A stretch of DNA of 64,000 nt from contig NZ_JALAHQ010000002.1 of the NCBI RefSeq assembly GCF_036983985.1, positions 620,001 to 684,000 of the forward strand, read 5' to 3'. The notes beneath the pieces were generated by a model that saw nothing but the letters and a program-made list of their open reading frames with translations, searched no databases and had not been told where the DNA came from. Position 1 is the first letter of the stretch. Every line of letters begins with the position of its first letter. The position numbers were made by a program, and so were the translations under genes. Below are positions 44,727 to 54,727 of this stretch, piece after piece. The stretch is from Alishewanella metallidurans (GTDB taxonomy: Bacteria; Pseudomonadota; Gammaproteobacteria; Enterobacterales; Alteromonadaceae).

Positions 44727-45854
44727 TTAGTGCCGATAACCCTCAGGGATCGGTAAGTTTTTCGCTAATGATTTCGGCCGACTACTCTTACCTTTTTTGT
44801 ACATTTTAAGCTGATACACATAAGCCAGTACCTGAGCTACGGCGGCGAATAGCTGCTCTGGTATTGGATGATCTAGCTTAGTGGTATGGAAAATAGAACG
44901 GGCTAAAGCCGGCGATTCAATTACCGGCACCTTGTGTTCGTTGCCAATTTTACGAATATGCATCGCCACTTCATCTACGCCCTTCGCTACCACAACTGGA
45001 GCACGGAATTTACCTTGGTCATATTTTAGGGCAATAGCGTAGTGTGTTGGGTTGGTAACAATAACGTCGGCATTGGGCACTTCTTGCATCATACGTTTCA
45101 TTGACATTTGCATTTGCGTGCGACGAATCCGTGCCTTTATTTGTGGATCGCCCTCGCTACTTTTGTATTCATCTTTAATTTCCTGCAACGACATTTTAAG
45201 TTGTTTAATATGGTTCCACTTTTGGTAGGGCGCATCGACCAGCGCTATTATTGACACACTGGAACATAAGCCAAAAAATAACCAAGCCAGAAAATGCAAA
45301 GCTGATTCAATATTATTAGGCTCACTCATTAATGACAGCGCCATAATGTCGAAGAAAAACATTTTCAGTAGAAAATAAGCAAAACCAACAACAACCAGCA
45401 CCTTAAGAAAACTTTTCAGTAGCTCGACTAAGGCTTGTAAGCCAAACATACGTTTCAAACCCTTCATCGGGCTCATTTTACTGGCTTTAAAGCCCGCAGC
45501 TTGCCAACTAAAGTTAAAACCACCTAAAAAGGTGTTACCAATAAAGGCGGCAATAACGATGATAAAGAAAATGCCCGCCATAGGAGGAATAAGGTGTTGT
45601 GCCACATCTCCCCAAGCGGTAAACATCGAGTTAGTTTCAAAGATATCTTTCGGGTTTAACCGCAGCATGCGCTGGCCAATATCCAGTATTGCCATCGCCA
45701 ACATTTTGCCAAACACTAAAATAGCTGTAGCACTGCCAATTAAGACAAATGCGGTGCCCATATCTTTAGACCGGGCAATCTGGCCTTTTTCCGCTGCGTC
45801 TTGCAGCTTCTTGGACGTGGGCTGTTCGGTTTTTTCCGCACCATCATCTGCCAT
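44727..45854 (-). CDS. flhB: Flagellar export switch protein FlhB
   Basis: A 375-residue protein with four membrane helices and a cytoplasmic domain. The self-cleavage motif NPTH is at residues 268-271. It controls the switch from rod/hook to filament substrates, read by FliK. It is the last gene of the fliK-to-flhB operon and starts 14 bases after fliR. Confidence 0.95.
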   Translation of the reverse strand: MADDGAEKTEQPTSKKLQDAAEKGQIARSKDMGTAFVLIGSATAILVFGKMLAMAILDIGQRMLRLNPKDIFETNSMFTAWGDVAQHLIPPMAGIFFIIVIAAFIGNTFLGGFNFSWQAAGFKASKMSPMKGLKRMFGLQALVELLKSFLKVLVVVGFAYFLLKMFFFDIMALSLMSEPNNIESALHFLAWLFFGLCSSVSIIALVDAPYQKWNHIKQLKMSLQEIKDEYKSSEGDPQIKARIRRTQMQMSMKRMMQEVPNADVIVTNPTHYAIALKYDQGKFRAPVVVAKGVDEVAMHIRKIGNEHKVPVIESPALARSIFHTTKLDHPIPEQLFAAVAQVLAYVYQLKMYKKGKSSRPKSLAKNLPIPEGYRH

Positions 45855-45868
45855 TGCTGTCTCCTAGC

Positions 45869-46642
45869 TTAGCAGCCAATCAGACGGCAGCTAAAATCAA
45901 CGCTATGCTGCCACTGTTTGTCAAAATGAAATAAAAACGTATCTAAGGTTAACCACAAAATGACTAAGCCCGATAGCATGGTAATAGGAAAACCGATAGA
46001 AAAAATATTCAGCTGCGGCGCTGCGCGCGTCATAATACCGAACGATAAGTTTACCGTTAACATTGAGACTATAGGCGCTAGTGCTATGGCTAATGAGGTG
46101 GCGAACATCCAGCCGCCAAACTCGATGACGGTCCAGTAACTGGTGATCTCCCACCATTCACCATTGATCGGTAAGGTGTCGAAGCTAAACACCAGCATTT
46201 GGATCATAACTAAATGGCCATCAAACAACCAAAATAACAAGGTGGCTAAAATTAAGTAAAATTGGCCTATGGCTGCTACGTTTACGCCGCTTGCAGGGTC
46301 GACCATTGAAGCAAAACCCAGCCCCGTTTGCGTCGCTAACAACTGCCCAGCCAACACAAAGGTGGTAATAAACATTAACGATATAAAACCTAACGCGAAG
46401 CCGATAAGTAACTGAAAGAGTACTTCGATAAACATTTGTCCCGACATTAAATCCGGCGTAGCAACAGGAGGTAAGGTTGGCATAATAATTAAGGTAATTA
46501 ACACCACTAAACCGGTTTTTATTCGCATCGGTATATTACGTACACCTATACCGGCCATAATTAAAAACATACCGGTTACTCGACATAACGGTAGTAAGTA
46601 ATCAGCAATAGTTTGCATTAAAATACTTAACGGAAACTCCAT
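45869..46642 (-). CDS. fliR: Flagellar export protein FliR
   Basis: A 257-residue protein with about six hydrophobic segments and the FliR-family strand GFALGFISLMFITTFVLAGQ and the VDPASGVN loop. It builds the export gate with FliP and FliQ. It starts 6 bases after fliQ. Confidence 0.94.
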   Translation of the reverse strand: MEFPLSILMQTIADYLLPLCRVTGMFLIMAGIGVRNIPMRIKTGLVVLITLIIMPTLPPVATPDLMSGQMFIEVLFQLLIGFALGFISLMFITTFVLAGQLLATQTGLGFASMVDPASGVNVAAIGQFYLILATLLFWLFDGHLVMIQMLVFSFDTLPINGEWWEITSYWTVIEFGGWMFATSLAIALAPIVSMLTVNLSFGIMTRAAPQLNIFSIGFPITMLSGLVILWLTLDTFLFHFDKQWQHSVDFSCRLIGC

Positions 46643-46648
46643 TGCGGC

Positions 46649-46918
46649 CTAACCTACTACCGTCGGAATACTTAAGATCAGCTCTTGGGTAAATTCCATA
46701 ATAACCCGAGTTAACCAATGCCCACCAAACGACAGTGCCAACAAGGTAACAATTAAGCGCGGTAAGAAGCTTAACGTTTGTTCGTTAATTGAGGTCGCTG
46801 CCTGAAATATGGCTACCGCAAGGCCGACAAACAAGGACGGCAAAATAATGGCACTAACCAGTAAAATAACCAAAAATAGCGCATCGCGTAGTATATCGAC
46901 AAAGACTTCTGGGTTCAT
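46649..46918 (-). CDS. fliQ: Flagellar export protein FliQ
   Basis: An 89-residue protein with two membrane helices, starting MNPEVFVDILRDALF. The frame extends 16 codons further upstream, but the ATG at 46918 overlaps the fliP stop (ATGA), has GGAG 7 bases before it, and gives the standard length. It joins FliP and FliR in the gate. Confidence 0.95.
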   Translation of the reverse strand: MNPEVFVDILRDALFLVILLVSAIILPSLFVGLAVAIFQAATSINEQTLSFLPRLIVTLLALSFGGHWLTRVIMEFTQELILSIPTVVG

Positions 46919-47661
46919 GTGCCTACTCCATAACTGGTTGCCAAAGTACCCATTACCAACATCCAACCGTCTACTAACACAAACATCATTAGTTTAAATG
47001 GTAAGGAAATAATCATTGGTGACAACATCATCATACCCATGGCCATTAGTACGCTAGCAACAACCAGGTCGATAATAAGAAACGGGATAAAGAGCATAAA
47101 GCCAATTTGAAAAGCCGTTTTTAGCTCACTGGTAACAAAGGCGGGGATCACTACGGTTATTGGATAATCTTGCGGATTTTCAGCCACTTCTAGCCCAGCT
47201 ATTTGTGCAAAGGTATCTAAATCTTTAGTGCGGGTTTGGTGCAACATAAAGGCTTTGATCGGCACTATCGCGGCATCAAACGCCTGCACTGGAGTGATTT
47301 CTTCAGTTAAGTATGGCTGGATAGCGGATTCATTAATATTTTTAAACACCGGCGCCATTATAAAGAAGGTTAAAAACAGCGTGATACCAATTAGTACTTG
47401 GTTTGACGGTGATTGCTGTAAACCCATAGCTTGGCGCAGTATAGCGAGTACCACAATGATGCGGGTAAAGCTGGTCATCATAATAACCATGGCGGGAATA
47501 AAGCTTAGCGCAGTCATTAGCGCCAGCACTTGCAGCGTTACGCTGTATTGCTGGCTGCCATCGGCACCGGTAGTTACAGTAACCGCAGATAACACTGAAT
47601 TATCGGCTAAAACACTGGGGCTAAACAGTATTACAAGTACCACACACAACAGTCGCAACAT
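46915..47661 (-). CDS. fliP: Flagellar export protein FliP
   Basis: A 248-residue protein with a cleavable signal peptide (about 1-19) and four later helices. Conserved FliP blocks TSFTRIIVVLAILRQAMGLQQ and FMLHQTRTKDL are visible. Five copies form the core of the export gate. It overlaps fliQ and lies 8 bases from fliO. Confidence 0.95.
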   Translation of the reverse strand: MLRLLCVVLVILFSPSVLADNSVLSAVTVTTGADGSQQYSVTLQVLALMTALSFIPAMVIMMTSFTRIIVVLAILRQAMGLQQSPSNQVLIGITLFLTFFIMAPVFKNINESAIQPYLTEEITPVQAFDAAIVPIKAFMLHQTRTKDLDTFAQIAGLEVAENPQDYPITVVIPAFVTSELKTAFQIGFMLFIPFLIIDLVVASVLMAMGMMMLSPMIISLPFKLMMFVLVDGWMLVMGTLATSYGVGT

Positions 47662-47669
47662 AGTTCACA

Positions 47670-48158
47670 CTATTTTTTTAGCAAAGATTGTAACTGTGTA
47701 TGAAAGTCTGATGCCAACTTTTCTTCGGGGAGTGAATCTTCTAGTTCAAACAGCAAATTAATACTATGCGCAGTAACTCCCAGAACCCGTTGTTTCCCTT
47801 GCATTTCAATAACTAACAGCTTCTCTTTTGGCCCAAGTGGCATAGTAGAAATAATTTTAATATGACGACTACCTGGCAAGCGTAGCGTCAATTTTTTGAA
47901 CAGCCAGCCTAGTGTAATAACAATAGCTACTACGATACTTAACGACAGCGCCATTTTACCCAGACCAAGCCCAGCAGTTGGTCGCTCGGTATTAACCTCG
48001 GCCTTCGTTAGTGTTTTGGCCGGCAATGCTGCTACAGTGGTTTGCGGCGTTGTTTCATCTAGTGCCGCTAACGTAGTTTGCGCTGCAACACTGTCATCCG
48101 CTTGCGCTGCTATTGATAACAATAAAAAACAGCATAAAAGAAGAGATAATAACCGCAT
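47670..48158 (-). CDS. fliO: Flagellar assembly protein FliO
   Basis: A 162-residue protein with an N-terminal signal-like helix (about 1-20), an Ala/Thr-rich periplasmic stretch, one membrane helix (about 68-88) and a cytoplasmic domain with MPLGPKEKLLVIEMQGKQ. It assists FliP assembly. It shares one base with the fliN stop. Confidence 0.9.
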   Translation of the reverse strand: MRLLSLLLCCFLLLSIAAQADDSVAAQTTLAALDETTPQTTVAALPAKTLTKAEVNTERPTAGLGLGKMALSLSIVVAIVITLGWLFKKLTLRLPGSRHIKIISTMPLGPKEKLLVIEMQGKQRVLGVTAHSINLLFELEDSLPEEKLASDFHTQLQSLLKK

Positions 48159-48538
48159 TAACGTAATTTCTTAATACGTTCAATTTGGCTAATAACGTCA
48201 GTTAAGCGGATACCAAACTTATCGTTTACTACCACCACTTCGCCATGCGCAATTAAGGTACCGTTTACCAATACATCAAGCGGCTCGCCCGCGAGGCGCT
48301 CTAACTCAATCACCGAACCTTGGTTTAGTTGTAGTAAATTACGAATACTAATTTTTGCCCGGCCCACTTCCATTGAAATAGTTACCGGTATATCTAAAAT
48401 GGTATCAAGCTTACGCTTTTCATCTACGGTAATATCAGCTTTTTCATCACGTAATTCTTCTAACTCTACCGCTTCAGCATCGCCAGACTCGGCCATTGCC
48501 GCGGCCCATTCGTCCATGGTGTCTTTATCGTCAGCCAT
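48158..48538 (-). CDS. fliN: Flagellar switch protein FliN
   Basis: A 126-residue protein with an acidic N-terminal third and the SpoA domain LDTILDIPVTISMEVGRAKI ... GSVIELERLAGEPLDVLVNG. It is part of the C-ring and the dock for FliH. It lies 5 bases after fliM. Confidence 0.95.
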   Translation of the reverse strand: MADDKDTMDEWAAAMAESGDAEAVELEELRDEKADITVDEKRKLDTILDIPVTISMEVGRAKISIRNLLQLNQGSVIELERLAGEPLDVLVNGTLIAHGEVVVVNDKFGIRLTDVISQIERIKKLR

Positions 48539-48543
48539 CGTTG

Positions 48544-49632
48544 TTACCTTCTATCTCGATCTGACAAATTCAGATCAGCTTCTAATTCAGAAATATCGGC
48601 ATCGCTATCTAAGCGACGCCCACCTTTTGTAAATACATGCATTTCCGACTTAACCGAGTCAGGCCGCTTAATTTTTTCCGTAATTTTAAGCGCCACGTTT
48701 TCACGTGAACGGCCAAGCTTTGCGCGGTAAGTTGGTAACTCTTCGATAAGTACCGTGATATGTTCCGGCATTTCTATCGGAATAACATCACCGGCTTTTA
48801 GCTCCATAATGTCGCGCAGCGTTAACTCTACATCCATCATCTTGGTGCTTAAATCAACCTTAACATCCATAATTTCGTCGCGAAGTGCCTTACTCCAACG
48901 TAAATCTGTATCTTCTTTATCGCTTTGTACACCGGCATCCAATAATTCACGAATCGGCTCTAACATTGAATACGGTAAGGCCACGTGAAAGTCTCCCCCG
49001 CCACCATCTAGCTCTATATGAAATGAGCTGATAACGACCACTTCAGTTGGGCTAACAATGTTAGCCATAGCGGGGTTTACTTCCGAATCGAGATATTCAA
49101 ACGACACGTCCATTACGGGCGCCCAAGCTTCTTTGTAATCTTCAAAAATCAGCTTTAGCAACATTTGAATAATACGTCGCTCAGTTGGTGTAAATTCACG
49201 GCCTTCAATTTTGGCGTGATAACGACCGTCGCCACCAAAAAAGTTATCGACCAAAATAAACACTAAACGGGCTTCCATGGTGATTAAACCCGTGCCTTTA
49301 AGTGGCCTAAAACGCACCATATTTAAACTAGTAGGCACAAATAGCGTATGCACGTATTCGCCAAATTTAATCATTTGCACGCCGTTAATCGACACTTCGG
49401 CGGTGCGACGCATCATATTAAATAAACTAATGCGCATATGTCGGGCAAAACGCTCGTTAACCATTTCCAGTGTTGGCATACGGCCACGGACAATACGATC
49501 CTGCGACGAGAAATCGTATTCCATGGTAGAACGGCCCCGGCCATCGCCAGAGTCGTCTACATCTTCTTCTTCAACGTCGTCGACACCGTGTAATAGCGCA
49601 TCAATTTCGTCTTGTGACAGTAAATCGGTCAC
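48544..49632 (-). CDS. fliM: Flagellar switch protein FliM
   Basis: A 362-residue protein beginning MTDLLSQDEIDALLHGV, the CheY-P-binding peptide. The middle CheC-like domain and the C-terminal SpoA domain follow, as in family members. It sets rotation direction in the C-ring. It starts 12 bases after fliL. Confidence 0.95.
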   Translation of the reverse strand: MTDLLSQDEIDALLHGVDDVEEEDVDDSGDGRGRSTMEYDFSSQDRIVRGRMPTLEMVNERFARHMRISLFNMMRRTAEVSINGVQMIKFGEYVHTLFVPTSLNMVRFRPLKGTGLITMEARLVFILVDNFFGGDGRYHAKIEGREFTPTERRIIQMLLKLIFEDYKEAWAPVMDVSFEYLDSEVNPAMANIVSPTEVVVISSFHIELDGGGGDFHVALPYSMLEPIRELLDAGVQSDKEDTDLRWSKALRDEIMDVKVDLSTKMMDVELTLRDIMELKAGDVIPIEMPEHITVLIEELPTYRAKLGRSRENVALKITEKIKRPDSVKSEMHVFTKGGRRLDSDADISELEADLNLSDRDRR

Positions 49633-49644
49633 GGCTGCTCACTC

Positions 49645-50163
49645 TTATTGCATAACAAAACCGGTGAAAAGGACTTCATCGACCACCACCGAACCAACGA
49701 CTTCTATCATTGCCTGCTGCAAATCACTTAGCGCTTTATTTTTTAGCGCGTCACGCCCTGCAACGGTTACTAATTCATCTGCGTTACCCGAACTAAAAGT
49801 ACTAAGCAAACTCCCCTCAATTAGCGGGATATGCCGCATCGCTAGGGTCTCATTATTTTTGCCACGCACTAATAGCTGTACCTTAATTTGCACCATCCGA
49901 TCTCGTGCGGCGCCAGGCACGTTAAAAACAAACGGCCGAGGCAATGGCACATAAAGCGCCGTGCCTTTAACTTCAGTGCTTCCGTCAGCGCTAGCTTTGG
50001 CTCCATCTGCACCAGCGGATTGTCCAGTTTGCCCAGAGCCACCTGACAGCATAAAAAACGCCACTATGGCGATTACAACTAACAGCCCAGCACCGCCAGC
50101 GATTAACAGTAATTTTTTCTTGCCGCCGCCTTCGGTAATAACTAAATCTTTCTCTGCTGCCAT
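49645..50163 (-). CDS. fliL: Flagellar stator-associated protein FliL
   Basis: A 172-residue single-pass membrane protein: helix about 18-38, a Gly/Ala/Ser linker, and the periplasmic FliL domain with LYVPLPRPFVFNVP and a C-terminal VLFTGFVMQ. It steadies the stator. The frame is open for 18 more codons, but the ATG at 50163 has AGGTGA just upstream and gives a normal N-terminus. Confidence 0.92.
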   Translation of the reverse strand: MAAEKDLVITEGGGKKKLLLIAGGAGLLVVIAIVAFFMLSGGSGQTGQSAGADGAKASADGSTEVKGTALYVPLPRPFVFNVPGAARDRMVQIKVQLLVRGKNNETLAMRHIPLIEGSLLSTFSSGNADELVTVAGRDALKNKALSDLQQAMIEVVGSVVVDEVLFTGFVMQ

Positions 50164-50256
50164 AACTGAATCACCTTTTATTAATCTGGCTTTATTATGC
50201 TCATCTGTCAGTGGCAATGTAAATCATCGCGGCTTAAATTCCACGCTTGGTGTACT

Positions 50257-51975
50257 TTATGCGTAATAATCAACCAATCTATCACTAATACTGGTTGCAA
50301 CCTGCACCACAGCATCAGGCTGGTTAATATCGCCCGCGCTATCATCACCATGTTGAGTAGTCGTACTATTGTTATCACGCTGCTCAAATTGTCGTTCTTG
50401 TTGCTGCTGAGTTTGTTGTTGCACATTGCTATCATTTAACGCAATGCCTTGCTGCTGCAGCATTTCTCGCAAACGTGGCATATGTTGTTCTAATGCTTCC
50501 TTGGCTTGCGACTGCTGTACTACAAACTGCACTGACGCTTGGTCTTGTTGCATATCTATTTTAATCTGTATTTTGCCAAGGCCTGCTGGATCAAGGCGAA
50601 TTTCTGCAATTTGGATATTTTGTCGCAGCATTAGATTAACCCGTTCGCGCAACTGCTCTGGGGCATCTTGACGCAGCATATTTAAATTTTGTTTTATTTG
50701 TTCAGCTATGCTTGGCGCTGCCGCTTTATCAACACCGGCGTGTCGATGCTGCTCAGCTGCTAACAACGTACTGTTAAATGCGCTTTCGCTGCGACCAGCA
50801 CTAACATCGGCATTAAGTCTAGCGCTCTGATTAAGCATACCATCTGCTAACGGCTGCTGTTGATTTTGCCCTGATGTTTGCTCTTGATTCTGGCGCAGGC
50901 TTGGCTGCTGAGAAGCTGCGTCAGTTTTTCCAGTTAGGCTTAGCTCGCCCTTTTCAGCCAACACTTTTGTTGACGTTTTTTTATCATTAGCTGAATTATT
51001 ACTTGCGTTGTTTTCTACTACACCAGCTTGTTGCTTATCTAGCGTCGGTAGTTCAGCCTGTTTGCGTATCATTACCTCGGAGTCTAATTCAACGGGTGTT
51101 TTTGCATCAGACTGCTTCAGGTTTTGCTCAGTTTTCAATAGTTCAGCTTTAGCAACGTATTTATCAATTGTCGCTTTATCTACAAGTTCGGTAGACACTT
51201 CAAGGCCAGCGTCTGTAGCTACGAGCGCTATTTTTGCCTCTGGTGGCACAGGAATGGCCGAATCAACTTTAGTGCCCGCTACGAGCGTTGCTATGCCGTC
51301 TTTAGCTATTATACCCGTGCTTTTGTAGCGTGCGGTGCTAGCATGGTCTGCTTTTGCGCCTGACGCTTTGACCTCTGCTTTAGCATCTAACTCCGCCTTA
51401 ATAGCAGTATTATTGCTTTGTGCTGCTATGGGTAATTTGGCTGCATTTTGTGCACTCGCATCAGTGGCGGTATTTTCGCTGCTATTTGCCAGTGCCGCAT
51501 TAGCTGACGGGTTAACACCCTTTGTTTGAGCATCAGCTGCGGTTAACGCTTCACGAGTTACTTCATCTGCGGCCGCATTAGTCGTGTTTTTGCCGTCATT
51601 CGGTGGTGGTTGAATATCATCTTTAGAAGCGGCAGCTTTAATCGTGCCGTCTTTTAACGCAATTTGCTCTAGGATGCTTGCCGCAAGCAATGTGCTGTCG
51701 TCAGTTGGGTTATTTTCGCTTGCTTCGTCACTAACATCGGTGTTTGTGGCTAATAATAAAGCCTGACTAATTACCGATAGCTCACTCACATCGGCAGGCA
51801 ATAACCTTAGCTTTGCTTCAGTAGGGCTATTTTTTGCCGGTTGCGTAAACTCATTAAGCATTTGGCCAAACATAATGCCTTGGCCTTGCGCCGCGTCATC
51901 TGACAAAGCAGCATCTGGCGCCAGCGCTATATCGGATCCTGTCATCAGCAATGATAGCTGTAAGCCTTGCGTCAT
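50257..51975 (-). CDS. fliK: Flagellar hook-length control protein FliK
   Basis: A 572-residue protein. The N-terminal two-thirds is low-complexity, Ala/Asn/Thr/Lys-rich ruler. The C-terminal Flg_hook domain (about 440-530) has LNMLRQDAPEQLRERVNLML and EIRLDPAGLGKIQIKI, typical of FliK. It measures hook length and acts on FlhB. GGAGA lies 5 bases before the ATG at 51975; an upstream ATG at 52005 would add ten residues. It follows fliJ by about 110 bases with no clear promoter. Confidence 0.93.
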   Translation of the reverse strand: MTQGLQLSLLMTGSDIALAPDAALSDDAAQGQGIMFGQMLNEFTQPAKNSPTEAKLRLLPADVSELSVISQALLLATNTDVSDEASENNPTDDSTLLAASILEQIALKDGTIKAAASKDDIQPPPNDGKNTTNAAADEVTREALTAADAQTKGVNPSANAALANSSENTATDASAQNAAKLPIAAQSNNTAIKAELDAKAEVKASGAKADHASTARYKSTGIIAKDGIATLVAGTKVDSAIPVPPEAKIALVATDAGLEVSTELVDKATIDKYVAKAELLKTEQNLKQSDAKTPVELDSEVMIRKQAELPTLDKQQAGVVENNASNNSANDKKTSTKVLAEKGELSLTGKTDAASQQPSLRQNQEQTSGQNQQQPLADGMLNQSARLNADVSAGRSESAFNSTLLAAEQHRHAGVDKAAAPSIAEQIKQNLNMLRQDAPEQLRERVNLMLRQNIQIAEIRLDPAGLGKIQIKIDMQQDQASVQFVVQQSQAKEALEQHMPRLREMLQQQGIALNDSNVQQQTQQQQERQFEQRDNNSTTTQHGDDSAGDINQPDAVVQVATSISDRLVDYYA

Positions 51976-52084
51976 GGGTCTCTCCCGTAAACGGTCTTTA
52001 TGCAATGCAACCAGTTCGGTTTTGCTAATTAAGCTAATACGTTACTTAGCCCGTTACTATAATCATTCAATTTTCAGGCCAGCT

Positions 52085-52537
52085 TTATTCTAAGCTTTGC
52101 GCTCTTAAGCGCATAAATTGCTGGCTGGCGTATTCGTCGGCATTTTTTTGTTCTTGTTTTAGCTGCTTTTGCAGTTCAGCAAAGTTATTACGCTCAACCA
52201 GTAGCTCTAACGCCTTACGTTTTTTTTGCATAGCTAACCAGGTTTGCTTACGCTGCTCTGCAGCGTTTTTAGCCTGCTGTACTGCTCGCCCCTGTTGTTG
52301 TATTGCCTGATCTAACTTGCCAATGAAATTAACAAACTGGTTATATTGGCGGCTTTGTATACCTAGGCTACCTTGCTGCTGGCTTTGTTGAATATATTCA
52401 GTACGGTAGTTAGCCAAACCTTGATATTTTTGCTCTTGTTGCTGATAAAACTGCTGGGCCGACACAAACTGTGCTTGTAGCCGTTCTTCTCGTTCTTGCT
52501 GAATTTTAATCAACATATTAAAACGTTGGTTTATCAC
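52085..52537 (-). CDS. fliJ: Flagellar export chaperone FliJ
   Basis: A 150-residue, highly Gln-rich coiled-coil protein, the usual FliJ form. It sits in the FliI hexamer. Its start overlaps the fliI stop by 4 bases. Confidence 0.92.
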   Translation of the reverse strand: MINQRFNMLIKIQQEREERLQAQFVSAQQFYQQQEQKYQGLANYRTEYIQQSQQQGSLGIQSRQYNQFVNFIGKLDQAIQQQGRAVQQAKNAAEQRKQTWLAMQKKRKALELLVERNNFAELQKQLKQEQKNADEYASQQFMRLRAQSLE

Positions 52538-53880
52538 AATGCATCACTCCTTGGCGCAGGAACTAGCAGATTTAGAGCTTGTAGGCTGTCTTCATAGGTC
52601 ACGACATCATGCATGCCTTGTTGTAAAAACCGATTGATATTTGGCATCATGCCAATTGCTTTATCCAGTTGGGGATCACTGCCTCGTACGTAAGCGCCTA
52701 TGGCAATTAAATCTTTACTTTGCTGGTAGCTGGAGTACAACTGCTTTACTGCTCGGGCCATGTTCTGATGCTCGGCACTGGTAACAGCAGGCATAACACG
52801 GCTAATGGATTTTTCAATGTCTACCGCAGGAAAATGCCCGCTATCGGCGAGCACGCGCGATAAAACAATATGACCATCTAAAATAGCCCGCGAGGCGTCG
52901 GCAATCGGATCTTGTAAATCATCACCTTCAGATAACACGGTATAAAACGCGGTAATTGATCCTTGGCTACCACTACCATTACCGGCACGTTCAACTAACG
53001 CCGGTAATTTGGCAAATACCGATGGTGGGTAACCTTTGGTTGCTGGCGGTTCACCAACCGCTAACGCGATTTCACGCTGAGCTTGGGCATAACGAGTAAT
53101 AGAGTCGATTAATAGCAAGACATCCATACCCTGATCACGAAAGTATTCTGCTACCTGTACTGCTGTTTCGCAGCCTTTTAAGCGCATTAAGGGTGATACA
53201 TCTGCCGGTGCAGCTATTACTACCGAGCGAGCTTTACCTTCGTCACCTAAAATTTCGTCGATAAACTCTTTAACTTCGCGCCCACGTTCGCCCACTAAAC
53301 CAACCACAATAACGTCGGCCGATGTACCTCGTGTCATCATGCCTAACAATACGCTTTTACCCACGCCTGAGCCGGCAAACAGGCCCATACGCTGGCCTTT
53401 ACCAACGGTAAGAATACTATTAATGGAGCGCACGCCAACATCGAGTGGCTGCTTAATGGGTCGACGGTGTAGCGGATTTATCGGCTTGCCTTTAGCGCCG
53501 CCATAATGCTCTGCAGCAATAGGTCCTTTGCCATCAAGCGGTGCACCAACACCGTCAATCACTCGGCCTAACAAATTCATGCTTAGCGGTACACCTTTAA
53601 AATTGAGTAGTGGCGTAACACGCGCTCCCGGCACTACACCCGACACATCATCTTTAGGCATTAAAAAAATACGGTCGTTAGCAAAGCCAACTACCTCGGC
53701 CATAATATCGCCACGCGCCGTTTCTACCGAACAAGGCTGACCAATAGCAGCGCTGCAGCCAGTTGCTTCTAATGTTAAACCAACAACACGCACCAAATGC
53801 CCAGAAACTGCAGGTTTAGAGCGATGCACATAACTTTGCTGTTGTTGTAAAAATTGGCTTAAAACATCACTGCCGGCCAT
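52534..53880 (-). CDS. fliI: Flagellar export ATPase FliI
   Basis: A 448-residue F1-like ATPase. Walker A is GLFAGSGVGKSVLLG, Walker B DVLLLIDSITRYAQAQRE, followed by GEPPATKGYPPSVFA. It drives substrate unfolding at the export gate. It lies 2 bases after fliH and overlaps fliJ. Confidence 0.96.
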   Translation of the reverse strand: MAGSDVLSQFLQQQQSYVHRSKPAVSGHLVRVVGLTLEATGCSAAIGQPCSVETARGDIMAEVVGFANDRIFLMPKDDVSGVVPGARVTPLLNFKGVPLSMNLLGRVIDGVGAPLDGKGPIAAEHYGGAKGKPINPLHRRPIKQPLDVGVRSINSILTVGKGQRMGLFAGSGVGKSVLLGMMTRGTSADVIVVGLVGERGREVKEFIDEILGDEGKARSVVIAAPADVSPLMRLKGCETAVQVAEYFRDQGMDVLLLIDSITRYAQAQREIALAVGEPPATKGYPPSVFAKLPALVERAGNGSGSQGSITAFYTVLSEGDDLQDPIADASRAILDGHIVLSRVLADSGHFPAVDIEKSISRVMPAVTSAEHQNMARAVKQLYSSYQQSKDLIAIGAYVRGSDPQLDKAIGMMPNINRFLQQGMHDVVTYEDSLQALNLLVPAPRSDAL

Positions 53881-53882
53881 AT

Positions 53883-54710
53883 TTACTCCGCCACATCAGG
53901 TGTAGAATTAGCATGCTGCTGTAATTGTAAAAAGTGTTCTAAACTGCTTTGTACCCGCTGCGATAAAGAACGATCAACGCTAGAACGGCTGGTTTCTACT
54001 AAACAGCCACCTTGCTCAACAGCAGGCTCGGCCCTTAATTGCCAGCCGCGTTCAGTTAATATGTCTTTACTATAAGCTTGTTCAATAATAGCGATATCGG
54101 CTGGATTTAATTTAATCAAGAGCTGCGTTGCATCTAAGGGTAATGAGCTAATGGCCTCTGATAATGCTTGCAGAATAACCTGTTCATTGGTTTTAACTTC
54201 AACGCCAATAACAGCTTGCGCCATCGCCAAGCTCAGTTGTAGTAACTGTTGCTTTACCTGCGTATCAACATTAGCCAATGGTTGCTGCAATTGATCTAAC
54301 ATTAGGCTTAATTGTGCTAAGCGCTCGGTTAATTCACTTTCCCCATCAGCAAGCCCCTGTTTTTTACCCTCAGCTTGGCCTTGCGTAAAACCGTCAGTTT
54401 GCCCTTGCTCACGCCCTTCAGCGTAGCCTTTACTAAAGCCGTCTTCTTTCCCTTCGGCAAAACCTTCATCGTAGGCAGCCTGATGCATTTGCTCAATATC
54501 GCTGGCTGTCAAAGGTTTGACAGTAAGCTCTTCGTTTAAAGGTTGCTGCTGGGCTTTAGCTACAGCTTGCGTTTTATTTAACGCATTGGTTCGGGTATTG
54601 TCGCGCAGCCGCTCTGACGTTAGATCCGGAGTTTGCCAATGTTGCAGCTGCTCTTCGGTATCATCGTCAGGTGAAAATGGCTTTTTATACTTAAATGCAT
54701 CAACAGTCAT
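53883..54710 (-). CDS. fliH: Flagellar export regulator FliH
   Basis: A 275-residue protein. The middle has Gly-rich repeats (EGKEDGFSKGYAEGREQGQ and related, about 80-125), the GxxxG-like FliH helix, and a C-terminal FliH/V-ATPase stalk-like domain. It links FliI to FliN. It starts 17 bases after fliG. Confidence 0.92.
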   Translation of the reverse strand: MTVDAFKYKKPFSPDDDTEEQLQHWQTPDLTSERLRDNTRTNALNKTQAVAKAQQQPLNEELTVKPLTASDIEQMHQAAYDEGFAEGKEDGFSKGYAEGREQGQTDGFTQGQAEGKKQGLADGESELTERLAQLSLMLDQLQQPLANVDTQVKQQLLQLSLAMAQAVIGVEVKTNEQVILQALSEAISSLPLDATQLLIKLNPADIAIIEQAYSKDILTERGWQLRAEPAVEQGGCLVETSRSSVDRSLSQRVQSSLEHFLQLQQHANSTPDVAE

Positions 54711-54727
54711 AGCCAGTCTCGTTTAGC

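Noticed and set aside
50164..50256. GG-N10-GC spacing on the minus strand between fliK and fliL, which might suggest a sigma-54 promoter
   Set aside because: Apart from the GG and GC pairs almost no other consensus base matches, unlike the three strong sites.
51976..52084. Possible promoter ahead of fliK
   Set aside because: The gap holds GC and GG pairs but none at the right distance for sigma-54, and no good sigma-70 or sigma-28 boxes were seen.
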